Assembly: GCA_964636655.1 (NCBI GenBank) | Contig: CAZWTK010000010.1 | Coordinates: 1-64,000, forward strand | Reading direction: 5' to 3' | From: Fen-549 sp964636655 | GTDB taxonomy: Bacteria > Actinomycetota > Thermoleophilia > Gaiellales > Gaiellaceae | Length of the DNA stretch: 64,000 nt | Shown here: one piece after another, positions 32,810 through 40,774 of the stretch | Numbering within the stretch: position 1 is the first letter of the stretch | How the letters are laid out: the number at the start of each line of letters is the position of its first letter | Position numbers and translations under genes: made by a program | Notes under the pieces: generated by a model | Database searches by the model: none | What the model was told of the DNA's origin: nothing | The model's input: the letters and a program-made list of their open reading frames with translations, nothing else

Positions 32810-32905
32810 TTGGCGTCAAGGCGTACACGAAACGAAAGTGGAGTTCCTTTTCCACCAAGATTTACTCACCCCACCCGGCAGGTGGCCGAGCCTATACTGG
32901 CCTGC

Positions 32906-33304
32906 GTGCTCGATCCGATTCGCATAGTCATCGCCAAGCCCGGTCTGGACGGCCACGACCGCGGCGCCAAGGTCGTCGCGCGCGCCCTGCGCGACGCGGG
33001 CATGGAGGTCATCTATACGGGGTTGCACCAGACGCCCGACCAGATCGTCGAAACGGCGATTCAGGAGGATGCCGACGCCGTCGGGCTCTCGATCCTCTCG
33101 GGCGCGCACATGACGTTGGTACCGCGGGTGGTCGACGGGCTGCACAACCAGGGCGCCGACGACGTGCTCGTGCTGGTCGGCGGAACCATTCCCGACGACG
33201 AGGCGAAGACGCTCAAGAAGCGCGGCGTCGCCGAGGTCTTCACACCGGGCGCCACGACCGGGAAGATCGTCGAGTTCCTGCGCGAGCGGCTAACTAGGGC
33301 GTAA
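32906..33304 (+). CDS. Cobalamin B12-binding domain protein (methylmalonyl-CoA mutase small-subunit type)
   Basis: 132 residues from the GTG at 32906. A stand-alone B12-binding domain as in the C-terminus of methylmalonyl-CoA or 2-hydroxyisobutyryl-CoA mutase. The cobalamin ligand motif DxHxxG is DGHDRG (His at ~17). SILSGAHMTLVP and VLVGGTIPDDE complete the Rossmann-like fold. The catalytic large subunit is not in the window. It overlaps the convergent PPOX gene by 11 bases. Confidence 0.92.
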   Translation: MLDPIRIVIAKPGLDGHDRGAKVVARALRDAGMEVIYTGLHQTPDQIVETAIQEDADAVGLSILSGAHMTLVPRVVDGLHNQGADDVLVLVGGTIPDDEAKTLKKRGVAEVFTPGATTGKIVEFLRERLTRA

Positions 33305-33713
33305 AGCGGAGATTGCCAAGCTGGTGGTAGTAGTTCGCGCTCGTGGCGCTGAAGCGCAGCACGGTGTAGTCGGGGTCGCCCACACCTAGCGGATAGTACT
33401 TCTCGTACCCCTCGCGCCACAGTCTCTGCCTCGACTCGGGATCGCTCAACAGCTCGATCTCCCCGAGCAACATCAGGCCCATCCAATCGGAGAAATCGAC
33501 GAAGTAGATGCAGGCGCGCTGATCGTCTCGAAACTGGGTGACTCGCCTGGACGAGGTGTTGGTGCTGAACCAGACCGTTCGTAGATCCTCGGTCTCCATC
33601 TTGAGCATCGCCTTGATCCAGGGGTAGCCGTCGTCGCCGTTCGATCCCACCAGGGCGATTCCCGATCTCTCGACAAGCGCCAGAGCCTTACGGCGCGCTT
33701 CCTCTTCTTTCAT
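33294..33713 (-). CDS. Pyridoxamine 5'-phosphate oxidase-family protein
   Basis: 139 residues of the flavin-binding split-barrel fold (general stress protein 26 type). Recognisable are GSNGDDGYPWIKAM near 25-38, TVWFSTNTSSRRVTQFRDDQRACIYF near 46-71 and a C-terminal LRFSATSANYYHQ. Such proteins bind FMN or F420; which one is not evident. Its ATG overlaps the MarR gene stop (ATGA), so it is co-regulated with, and probably by, that repressor. Confidence 0.82.
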   Translation of the reverse strand: MKEEEARRKALALVERSGIALVGSNGDDGYPWIKAMLKMETEDLRTVWFSTNTSSRRVTQFRDDQRACIYFVDFSDWMGLMLLGEIELLSDPESRQRLWREGYEKYYPLGVGDPDYTVLRFSATSANYYHQLGNLRFTP

Positions 33714-34192
33714 TTCCCTTTCTCCTTGAGCCGCACGGCTCGCTCTAGATTGGCCAGAACGCGTGCCAGATCCCGCTCGAAGACGGCGATCTCCGCCGGG
33801 CGGAAGCCGGCGTAGTAGAGGTCGGTCATCTCGGCCGACACGCGATCGTAGGTCTCGCGCATGGTGCGATCCTTCTCCGCCAGGTAGATGAGCGTCTTGC
33901 GCCGATCGTCCTCGGCCGGAACGCGTCTCAGCTCGCCGGCGCTCTCGAGCCGATCGAGCATGCTGGTCATGGTCGATTTCCCGAGCGAGGTGCGCCGGGC
34001 CAGCTCCTGGATCGAGATTCCGTCCTCCTGCCAGAGGACGAACAGGATCCGCCCCTGAGCGGGGTTGATTTCCTCGACTCCGTGCTCGCGGAGCTTGCGG
34101 GCGAACACGCGACCCGAAAGCTGATGGATCTTCGAGACCAGAAAACCGCCCTGGCGAAGTTTCTGCGAGCCCTTGCGCGGCGAGTCGTTCAT
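33710..34192 (-). CDS. MarR-family transcriptional regulator
   Basis: 160 residues from the ATG at 34192; the longer frame has no support. Winged helix domain: INPAQGRILFVLWQEDGISIQELARRTSLGKSTMTSMLDRLESAGELRR (~41-89), wing EDDRRKTLIYL (~92-102), and flanking dimerisation helices. It probably represses itself and the coupled PPOX gene; ligand unknown. Confidence 0.92.
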   Translation of the reverse strand: MNDSPRKGSQKLRQGGFLVSKIHQLSGRVFARKLREHGVEEINPAQGRILFVLWQEDGISIQELARRTSLGKSTMTSMLDRLESAGELRRVPAEDDRRKTLIYLAEKDRTMRETYDRVSAEMTDLYYAGFRPAEIAVFERDLARVLANLERAVRLKEKGK

Positions 34193-34196
34193 TCGA

Positions 34197-34221
34197 GTTC
34201 GAACGGTACTATATCGAACGA
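34197..34221. promoter_or_regulatory. Candidate MarR operator/promoter
   Basis: Just upstream of the MarR ATG, TCGAACG occurs twice, 15 bases apart (34199 and 34214); the first is part of the palindrome GTTCGAAC. Between them, on the minus strand, TATAGT (34208-34213) could be the -10 box. This arrangement fits autorepression. Confidence 0.5.
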
Positions 34222-34268
34222 TCACGCCGCGTGTGTCGGCATCGAGCCGTTGGCGGTAACGGATGCGT

Positions 34269-35156
34269 CTAGCTAATGACCGTGACTGCTGAGGTTGCGA
34301 GCGCCAAGGCCGCGCCCGACTCGGTCGCGAGAGTAACGGGGGCGACGGTCGTCTTGATCTCGATCGACACACCGGGGACGAGGTCGTCGAGCTCTTCGAG
34401 CGCGAGATCGGCGCCATAGTCGAATTCCGCCGTCGTATCAGGCGAGAGCTTGAGTGTGAGCTTGCGCGAGAGCTTCTTCAGCTTGAGCCCGGTCGAGCTG
34501 GTCAGGCCGTTCACACGCATCCTTAGCGTCCCAACCGTGGAATCGGCCGCGATCAGCTTCCCTCTCAGTGTCAGTGAGACCCGGGCGCCGCGCTTGGCCG
34601 CGAAGAGGAGCACCCGGGCGCGCTTGAGATAGCGGTACGGGCTGACAGCGCGGCGGCCGCGCGGATGTACCTCGAAATGGAGGTGGGCGGCAATACCATT
34701 GGCGTCGCCCGAGTCGCCGACGAAGCCGATCGGCTGGCCGGCCTTGACGCGGGCGCCGTTCTTGACTCCCTTGGCATACGCGGTGCCCCGGACGCACTTG
34801 CCCCTGTTGTCGTTTTTCATCGTGCGGTCGTTGTTCAGGTGGATGTACTCGTACATCGTTCCGCTGCGCCCATGCAGGTAGAGCATGCAGCCGGCGCTGG
34901 CGGATCGCGTCCAGTAGGTGACCTTGCCGTCTTCCACGGCCACTACGAGCGACTTCTTGACCGCCATGATGTCGTTGCCCTGATGGGGCAGGCGTCCGCG
35001 CGGTTCGCCGAAGTCGTTCTGATAGGTGACGGGTCCGACGATCGGAAAGACGAGTCGGGGCACACGCTTGCTACCGCTACCCGAGGCGAGCGGCGCGGCG
35101 AGCAAGAAGGCGGCGATTGCCAGCGAGAGCGCTTGTAGAAAGTTTCTCTTCCGCAT
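34269..35156 (-). CDS. Secreted M23 (LytM-type) peptidase-like protein
   Basis: 295 residues. N-terminal signal NFLQALSLAIAAFLLAAPLASG (~4-25). The M23 domain (~35-175) has the zinc-binding HxxxD in PHQGNDI, GKVTYW, HLNNDRT, GFVGDSGDANG and HLHFEVHP, so the zinc ligands and catalytic His appear intact. A C-terminal ~110-residue beta-rich domain (VSLTLRGKL, LRMRVNGL) is not a known cell-wall-binding domain. Probably a peptidoglycan endopeptidase or its scaffold. It lies 76 bases beyond the MarR start and is on the same strand. Confidence 0.87.
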   Translation of the reverse strand: MRKRNFLQALSLAIAAFLLAAPLASGSGSKRVPRLVFPIVGPVTYQNDFGEPRGRLPHQGNDIMAVKKSLVVAVEDGKVTYWTRSASAGCMLYLHGRSGTMYEYIHLNNDRTMKNDNRGKCVRGTAYAKGVKNGARVKAGQPIGFVGDSGDANGIAAHLHFEVHPRGRRAVSPYRYLKRARVLLFAAKRGARVSLTLRGKLIAADSTVGTLRMRVNGLTSSTGLKLKKLSRKLTLKLSPDTTAEFDYGADLALEELDDLVPGVSIEIKTTVAPVTLATESGAALALATSAVTVIS

Positions 35157-35355
35157 CCGGTAGGCTCGGTAGACCCGAGCGCGGGACCCTATCAGGGCCC
35201 GTGGAGGCCGTACCGCTCATAGCGGACACGCGATCGGCGGACTTTCTTTCGCTCTCCGCCGCAGCCGGCGCGAGCGGCTGCGGCTCACAAAACGCCAGCG
35301 ACTTTTCGCGGAGGCCGGCGGGCTTTTCGCGCGAAGGAATAGCTACGATCAGCTC

Positions 35356-36336
35356 ATGAGCGCCAGATTGAGGCAGATCGGCATCGAGGAAGTGCTCGCC
35401 GCGCGCGAGGCGATCGGTAACCGCCTGCACCATACGCCGACCTTCAGCTCCGCCCAGCTGAGCGAGCTGACGGGCGCGAATGTCCTGCTCAAAGCCGAGC
35501 TCTTCCAGCGCACCGGCGCCTTCAAGGTCAGAGGCGTTCTCTCCAAGCTGGCCACGCTCACCGCGGAGGAGAAGGCCCGCGGGGTAATCGGTGTCTCGGC
35601 CGGGAACCATGCCCAGGCGGTGGCCTACGGCGCCTCGCTCGAGGGCATCAAGAGCAAGGTCGTGATGTGGCAAACGGCCAGCCCACAGAAGATCGCGGCC
35701 ACCCGCCACTACGGCGCCGAGGTCGACCTGCAGGCCGAAGATCCGAACGAGGCTTTCGATCTGGCCGACAAGCTGGCCGAGAAGTCGGGGATGGTCATGG
35801 TGCATCCCTTCGACGACCCCTTCATCATCGCCGGTCAGGGCACGCTCGGGCTGGAGATGCTCGAGGACAACCCCGAGGTGGGCGCGATTCTCGTGCCGGT
35901 CGGAGGCGGCGGACTGGTCGCCGGTATCGCCGTCGCCGTCAAGGCCTTGCGCCCGGACGTCAAGGTGATCGGCGTCGAGCCCGAGCAGTCCGCGGCGCTG
36001 TATGCCGGTCTCGCAGGCGGGCAGTGGGTTCGCGTCAAGCCCGATTCGATCGCCGACGGCCTAGCGGCGCCGTTCGCCGGCCATCACTGCATGGCCATCG
36101 CCAAGGACAAGGTCGACGACGTCGTACTCGTCAGCGAGCAGGAGATTCGCGAGGGCATGCGCTTCCTCTACCAGCGCTCCAAGCTCGCCTGTGAGGCGGC
36201 CGGCGCCGTCTCGACCGCGGCGCTTCTCACGGGCGCGTACAAGCCCGAGCCGGGCACGACGGTGATCGCTGTTGTCTCCGGTGGCAACGTGGCGCCCCGT
36301 ACCGCCTCTGGTATCCTCGATCCCGATGAAGGCTGA
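35356..36336 (+). CDS. Threonine/serine dehydratase-family PLP enzyme
   Basis: 326 residues, fold-type II PLP enzyme without the C-terminal ACT-like regulatory domain, i.e. the catabolic TdcB or serine racemase form. PLP lysine in RTGAFKVRGV (~57); SAGNHAQAVAYGA (~84-96) binds the substrate carboxylate; VGGGGLVAGIAVAVK (~183) binds the phosphate; VSGGNVAP near the C-terminus. Expected reaction: threonine to 2-oxobutanoate and ammonia. Its 3' end overlaps rpmE by 11 bases. Confidence 0.92.
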   Translation: MSARLRQIGIEEVLAAREAIGNRLHHTPTFSSAQLSELTGANVLLKAELFQRTGAFKVRGVLSKLATLTAEEKARGVIGVSAGNHAQAVAYGASLEGIKSKVVMWQTASPQKIAATRHYGAEVDLQAEDPNEAFDLADKLAEKSGMVMVHPFDDPFIIAGQGTLGLEMLEDNPEVGAILVPVGGGGLVAGIAVAVKALRPDVKVIGVEPEQSAALYAGLAGGQWVRVKPDSIADGLAAPFAGHHCMAIAKDKVDDVVLVSEQEIREGMRFLYQRSKLACEAAGAVSTAALLTGAYKPEPGTTVIAVVSGGNVAPRTASGILDPDEG

Positions 36337-36553
36337 TATCCATCCCGAATACGTGCGCACGATCGTTCGCTGCGCCTGTGGCAACGAGTTCGAGACGCGC
36401 TCGGTAAAGCCCGAGCTCCACGTCGAGATCTGCTCGGCCTGCCACCCCTTCTACACGGGCAAGCAAAAGCTCGTCGACACCGGCGGCCGCGTCGAGCGCT
36501 TCCAGCGCCGGCTCGAAAAAGCCGACAAGGCAGCTCGCGCCAAGAAGGCGTGA
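36326..36553 (+). CDS. rpmE: 50S ribosomal protein L31, zinc-binding form
   Basis: 75 residues from the ATG at 36326 (KADIHPEYVRTIVRCACGN), the conserved start; an upstream in-frame extension only overlaps the dehydratase gene. Cysteine pairs CAC and CSAC form the zinc ribbon of the C+ type L31. YTGKQKLVDTGGRVERF is the family C-terminal signature. Position before DUF1385 and near prfA is common among Gram-positive bacteria. Confidence 0.96.
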   Translation: MKADIHPEYVRTIVRCACGNEFETRSVKPELHVEICSACHPFYTGKQKLVDTGGRVERFQRRLEKADKAARAKKA

Positions 36554-36568
36554 GCCCTCGAGGCCGAG

Positions 36569-37612
36569 ATGCGCTTTCGGTCTCATAAGTCGGGCGCCCG
36601 CGTTGCGACGGTAAAACCAGAGCGAAAGCGCCTGCGCCGCTTCCCTCCTCTCCCTCTGCTCGCCAAGCAGTCGACGAAGATGTACGGCGGCCAGGCTGTG
36701 ATCGAGGGAGTGATGATGCGCAGCCCCTCCTACTGGTCGGTGGCGGTGCGCAAGCCGAACGGAGAGGTGGCCGAGGTCTGGCGACCGGTCAACTCCTTGA
36801 TGAAGCGGCATCTGATCTTCAGGCTCCCCGTCATCCGAGGAGTGATGGCTCTGGGCGAGTCGCTTGCGATCGGCTTTCGCGCGCTTGCCATCTCGACGGA
36901 GTACGCGGCCGAAGGCGAGGAGGGGGAAGAGGGCATCGAGCTCGGTCGCTGGGCCATCGCCCTGATGTTTATCTTCGCGATCGGGTTTGCGCTTGCGCTG
37001 TTCAAGGTCGGGCCGGCGACCACCACACGCCTCGTGCTGCCCGACCTCAGTAACAACGCCTTCGTGCTCGTCGAGGGTGCGCTCAGGGTGACCGTGCTCA
37101 TCGCCTATATGGCGCTGGTCGGGCTGCTCCCCGATATCCGGCGCCTCTGGGCCTACCACGGCGCCGAGCACAAGGTGATCAACGCCTACGAGGCGAAAGA
37201 GGATCTGACCCCCGAGAAGGTCGAGCCCTACAGCGTCATCCATCCTCGGTGCGGGACAGCCTTCCTGCTCTGGGTGATGGTCATCGCCATCCTCGTCTAC
37301 TGGACCCTCGGCCTGATCGTCGGGCACCTGAGCCTCCCCTGGTTGATAGTCAGCCGGATAGTCATGTTGTTCCCGATCGCCGGAGTCGCCTACGAGCTGA
37401 TTCGTTTCGCCGGAAAGCACCGCTCGAGCCGAATCCTGAAGACGTTGCTTGCACCGGGCCTCTGGCTTCAGCGGCTGACCACACGCGAGCCCGATCGAGA
37501 GCAGCTCGCGGTGTCGATCGCCGCCTTCACGCGCGTCTACGAGCTAGAGGCGGCTCGAGAATCCGAGCCCTCGGTCGTCGCTACGGCGCGGCCGATCGAC
37601 GTAATCGCCTGA
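36569..37612 (+). CDS. DUF1385 membrane protein
   Basis: 347 residues. DUF1385 landmarks: YGGQAVIEGVMMRSP (~39-53), WAYHGAEHKVINAYE (~195-209) and HPRCGTAFLLWV (~229-240). Four or so hydrophobic segments lie at ~130-150, ~170-190, ~232-255 and ~262-285. Conserved His/Glu/Cys residues suggest metal binding. Function is unknown although the family often neighbours rpmE and prfA. It starts 15 bases after rpmE and is probably co-transcribed. Confidence 0.9.
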   Translation: MRFRSHKSGARVATVKPERKRLRRFPPLPLLAKQSTKMYGGQAVIEGVMMRSPSYWSVAVRKPNGEVAEVWRPVNSLMKRHLIFRLPVIRGVMALGESLAIGFRALAISTEYAAEGEEGEEGIELGRWAIALMFIFAIGFALALFKVGPATTTRLVLPDLSNNAFVLVEGALRVTVLIAYMALVGLLPDIRRLWAYHGAEHKVINAYEAKEDLTPEKVEPYSVIHPRCGTAFLLWVMVIAILVYWTLGLIVGHLSLPWLIVSRIVMLFPIAGVAYELIRFAGKHRSSRILKTLLAPGLWLQRLTTREPDREQLAVSIAAFTRVYELEAARESEPSVVATARPIDVIA

Positions 37613-37705
37613 TCCGCGGCATTGGAGCGGCGGCGCGGTTAGGACTGGCCCACCGGGGGAAGCTCCTACCGACGGGCGTTGTCGTCGAGACGGGGGGATA
37701 GCGAG

Positions 37706-38146
37706 ATGGCCAAGAGAACTGCAGCCGTCACCTGGCAGGGCGGATTGTTCGACGGTGCGGGGGTGATCGAGTCGAGCGGCAGCGGAGTGCTCGGCAAGCT
37801 ACCGATCACGTGGGCGGCCAGGGCCGAATCCTCGGACGGGAAGACCAGTCCCGAGGAGTTGATCGCCGCCGCGCACGCCTCCTGCTTCGCCATGGCTTTC
37901 TCGCTGCTTTTGGCCGAGGGCGGGACGGCGCCGGACGAGCTCGACGTGCGCTCGACGGTCACCTTCGTCCCGGGCACCGGAATCACCAAGTCGGAGATCG
38001 AGCTGAGCGGTCGCGTGCCCGGTCTCAGCGAAGAGGCCTTCCGGGTCAAGGCCGAGCAGGCGAAGACGAACTGCCCGGTTTCCCAGGCGCTAAAGGGTCT
38101 GGAGATCGTGCTGACGGTGACCTCGTTCGAGCCGGCGGTCGCCTAG
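37706..38146 (+). CDS. OsmC-family peroxiredoxin
   Basis: 146 residues from the ATG at 37706. OsmC fold with both redox cysteines: AAHASCFAMAFSLLL (~56) and AKTNCPVSQALKG (~121), and the Arg/Glu-bearing SPEELIAAA. Reduces organic hydroperoxides with dithiols such as lipoylated proteins (family knowledge). Single gene; the dispersed palindromes follow it. Confidence 0.93.
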   Translation: MAKRTAAVTWQGGLFDGAGVIESSGSGVLGKLPITWAARAESSDGKTSPEELIAAAHASCFAMAFSLLLAEGGTAPDELDVRSTVTFVPGTGITKSEIELSGRVPGLSEEAFRVKAEQAKTNCPVSQALKGLEIVLTVTSFEPAVA

Positions 38147-38190
38147 CCGCCGGAGCGCGAATTCGAGCAGCGGCCTTCCAGCCACACCTC

Positions 38191-38215
38191 CGCCCGGGTG
38201 CCAGGCACCGGGCGG
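38191..38215. repeat. Dispersed palindrome, short form
   Basis: CGCCCGGGTGCCAGGCACCGGGCGG has the GGTGCCAGGCACC core with GC-rich arms in place of CATGTCC. Lies 45 bases after the osmC-like stop. Confidence 0.65.
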
Positions 38216-38379
38216 CTCTCGCGGACAGGGGCCGGGAGGGACAAGGCGCCCCCTCGATTGCTGGGGTTTTGTCATCGAACGCCGCGCCCTGAAAGGACAG
38301 GCGGTCGATCTCCGCCGCCTCACGCTCGAAAACCCGCTTCTCAGCAGGTCTTTTCCCAGGCACCGCCGCGTCCAGTGGG

Positions 38380-38412
38380 GCCATGTCCCGGTGCCAGGCA
38401 CGGGGACATGGC
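38380..38412. repeat. Dispersed palindrome, GTGCCAGGCAC family
   Basis: GCCATGTCC ... GGTGCCAGGCAC ... GGGACATGGC, 33 bp, the cleanest copy in the window. Confidence 0.85.
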
Positions 38413-38451
38413 TCTTTTAGACGTTATCTCCTGAATCTCCCTGGCGAACCG

Positions 38452-39258
38452 CTAGCTCTTCGACGCTCCCGGCCCGAACTGCTCGACCAGCTTGGTCAGC
38501 TCGAGCGGGAAGAAGAACTTCGAGCCTGGGCCCTCGGCCAGCCTCTTGATCGCTTCCAGGTACTGCAGGCCCATCGTGTTCGGGTCGACCTTCTTGGCCT
38601 CGGCGGAGATCGTCGCCAGTGCCTTGGCCAGACCCTCGGCGTTCAGGATCGCGGCCTGGCGCATGCCTTCGGCGCGCAGGATTGCGGCTTGCTTCTCGCC
38701 CTCGGCGACGGTGATGTTCGCCTGCTTGGTCCCGTCAGCCTCGAGTACTACGGCTCGGCGCACGCGTTCCGCCGACATCTGGCGGTTCATCGCCTCCTGG
38801 ATCTCGGGCGGAACGGTCAGCTCGCGGATCTCGACGTTGGTGACCTTTACGCCCCAGCGCTCGGTCTCGTGGTCGAGCCGGGTGCGGATCAGCTCGTTGA
38901 TCTTGTCGCGTTGTGAGAGGACGTCATCCAGGATGATGTCGCCGACCACCGCGCGCAGCGTCGTCGTGGCCAGTCCGACCACTGCCAGCCGGTAGTCCTC
39001 GACCTCGAGCACGGCCTTCTCGGCCGAGTTGATGTCGATCCGCATGTAGACGAGAAAATCGATGTCGATCGCGACGTTGTCCTTGGTGATGTTCGTCTGC
39101 TTGGGAATGTCGAGCACTTCGGTGCGTGTGTCGACCTTCCTGATCTGGTGCAGGATCGGGATCTTGAAGACGACACCCGGGCCCTTCATTCCCTCGAAAC
39201 GACCGAGGCGGAAGCGCGCGACACGCTCGTAATCGCGCACGAAGTTGATGATCGGCAT
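38452..39258 (-). CDS. Slipin/stomatin (SPFH-domain) protein
   Basis: 268 residues. SPFH domain ~5-170 (ERVARFRLGRFEGMKGPGVVFKIPI, RTEVLDIPKQTNITKDNVAIDIDFLVY, DYRLAVVGLATTTLRAVVGDIILDDVLSQRD), then an Ala/Glu-rich coiled coil (AEGEKQAAILRAEGMRQAAILNAEGLAKAL). The N-terminal hydrophobic hairpin of classical slipins is nearly absent, so membrane attachment is not obvious. It lies 9 bases downstream of the NfeD-type protease gene, the widespread slipin-NfeD pairing. Confidence 0.93.
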   Translation of the reverse strand: MPIINFVRDYERVARFRLGRFEGMKGPGVVFKIPILHQIRKVDTRTEVLDIPKQTNITKDNVAIDIDFLVYMRIDINSAEKAVLEVEDYRLAVVGLATTTLRAVVGDIILDDVLSQRDKINELIRTRLDHETERWGVKVTNVEIRELTVPPEIQEAMNRQMSAERVRRAVVLEADGTKQANITVAEGEKQAAILRAEGMRQAAILNAEGLAKALATISAEAKKVDPNTMGLQYLEAIKRLAEGPGSKFFFPLELTKLVEQFGPGASKS

Positions 39259-39267
39259 CTTTTTCTC

Positions 39268-40650
39268 CTAGCTCTTCTTGGGTTTGCTCTTCGCAGGTTT
39301 CTTTTCGCTAAGCGGTTCCACGATCAATCGGAATCCTTGGACCGAGACCACCTTCAGGCGCTGGCCCGGCTCGGCCGTTTCACCGCCCTCCAGTTCGGCC
39401 TGCCAGGACTCGCCGCCGACGAGCACCTCGCCCCTTGGCTCCAGGCGTGTGACCACCTCCGCGATCGCGCCGACGAGCGCCTCGGTTTCGAGCGGGCTCA
39501 CGTAGCGCTTGCCGTGGTGCGACATGTGCACCTCACGCGCCATTAGAAGCACAAGCAATCCAACGACGATGGCGAGCGAGACGAGGAACCAGTAGCTCAC
39601 ACTGGGGTTATATCCCGGCAGCCCCGGACCGCCGAAATAGCCGAGCAGGAAGATGCCGCCGAGGATGATCGAGACGGTGCCGGTGGCGCCGAAGAAAGCG
39701 CCGCCCGGCGCGTGCAGCTCGAAGCCGAGGAAGACGATTCCAACCAGGATCAGCGCCAGCCCGGCCCAGGAGAAGGGCAGCACGCTCAGCCCGGCGAAGG
39801 CCGCGAGCAGGCAGATGATGCCGAGCGAGCCCGGAATCCAGGTCTGCCCCCCCGTCCAGAGCTCGATGATCAGTCCGAGCCCGCCCAGGTTGAGCAGCAG
39901 GAAGACGAGGTTGGGGTCGGCCAGGAACTTGAGCAGCTGCTGCCAGAAGTTCATGTTCACCTGCTCGATCGGGGCACCGGCCGTGTGCACGACCTTGCGC
40001 CCGGCGCCCGAGGCGAGGGTGCGTCCGTCGAGCTTGGTCACGAGCGAGCTCAAGCTGGTGACCTCGGCGTCGGCGATACCAAGGCGCACGGCCTCCTCGG
40101 CCGAATAGGCGCGGGCCTCGAGGATGGTCGCCTCCAGGGCCGCGACCGGGCGACCGCGGCGTTTGGCGATCGAGCGCATCAGTGCGGCCACGTCCTGGGT
40201 CGCCTTCTTGGCGAGAGTCGAGGGCAGGTTCTCTCCCTGAGTTCCGACCACCGCCGCGGCGCCGATGTTGGTCGCCGGCGCCATGGCAAGGAAGGAGGAA
40301 GCCGCGCCGAGGAAGGTTCCGGCCGAGGCCGCGCGGGCGCCGGAAGGACCCACCCAGACGACGACCGGCACCGGAGAGTCGAAGATGTCAGAGACGATCG
40401 CCCGCATCGAGTCGACCGAACCGCCCGGCGTATCGAGCTGAATCACAACCACTTGCGCGCTCTCGTCGGCGGCGTGATGTAAGGCTTCCTTGAGGAAGCG
40501 GCTACCGACCTCGTCGATCGTCGTCTTGAAGTGAACGACGACCACCGGCCGGTCCGCCGGGGCGGCGTTCGCACCCCGAGACGGGCCGAGCAGCAGCCCA
40601 GTCAACCCAGCAGTCAGGCAGACGGCTACGAGCAGGCGGCGGATTGTCAC
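39268..40650 (-). CDS. NfeD-type membrane serine protease (ClpP-like domain plus NfeD domain)
   Basis: 460 residues, the long NfeD form. Signal-like hydrophobic N-terminus (LLVAVCLTAGLTGLLLG), ClpP-like protease domain (~38-215) with LDTPGGSVDSMRAIV and the nucleophile Ser in RAASAGTFLG (~108), a candidate Lys partner in LAKKATQDVAA (~155), then about five membrane segments (~245-390) and a C-terminal OB-fold NfeD domain (~400-450) with GEVLVGGESWQAE. These proteases cleave the C-terminus of their partner slipin in archaea; the slipin gene follows directly. Confidence 0.92.
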   Translation of the reverse strand: MTIRRLLVAVCLTAGLTGLLLGPSRGANAAPADRPVVVVHFKTTIDEVGSRFLKEALHHAADESAQVVVIQLDTPGGSVDSMRAIVSDIFDSPVPVVVWVGPSGARAASAGTFLGAASSFLAMAPATNIGAAAVVGTQGENLPSTLAKKATQDVAALMRSIAKRRGRPVAALEATILEARAYSAEEAVRLGIADAEVTSLSSLVTKLDGRTLASGAGRKVVHTAGAPIEQVNMNFWQQLLKFLADPNLVFLLLNLGGLGLIIELWTGGQTWIPGSLGIICLLAAFAGLSVLPFSWAGLALILVGIVFLGFELHAPGGAFFGATGTVSIILGGIFLLGYFGGPGLPGYNPSVSYWFLVSLAIVVGLLVLLMAREVHMSHHGKRYVSPLETEALVGAIAEVVTRLEPRGEVLVGGESWQAELEGGETAEPGQRLKVVSVQGFRLIVEPLSEKKPAKSKPKKS

Positions 40651-40703
40651 AAGGCGATCCTAACGCGAACCGGATAATCGGCGGAGGTCGGCGACGCGCG
40701 CGT

Positions 40704-40722
40704 CCCGGTGTCGGACACCGGG
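40704..40722. repeat. Dispersed palindrome, GGTGTCGGACACC family
   Basis: CCCGGTGTCGGACACCGGG, a 9-bp-arm palindrome in the divergent nfeD-prfA intergenic region. Could be a protein-binding site affecting either gene, or a repetitive element. Confidence 0.7.
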
Positions 40723-40774
40723 CCTGGAGGCGCAGCGACAACCACCTACGCGCGTTGCCCGCTAGCATCGGTAC

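Larger units (their letters stand above)
32606..32905. other. Intergenic region with two palindromes
   Basis: 300 bases without a gene. It contains two copies of the GGTGTCGGACACC palindrome, 75 bases apart, and nothing else I can identify; the promoter for the B12-binding gene was not recognised. Confidence 0.4.
38147..38451. other. Intergenic region with two dispersed palindromes
   Basis: 305 bases between the convergent osmC-like and slipin genes. It contains palindromes at 38191-38215 and 38380-38412. No gene or clear T-run terminator is seen. Confidence 0.4.
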
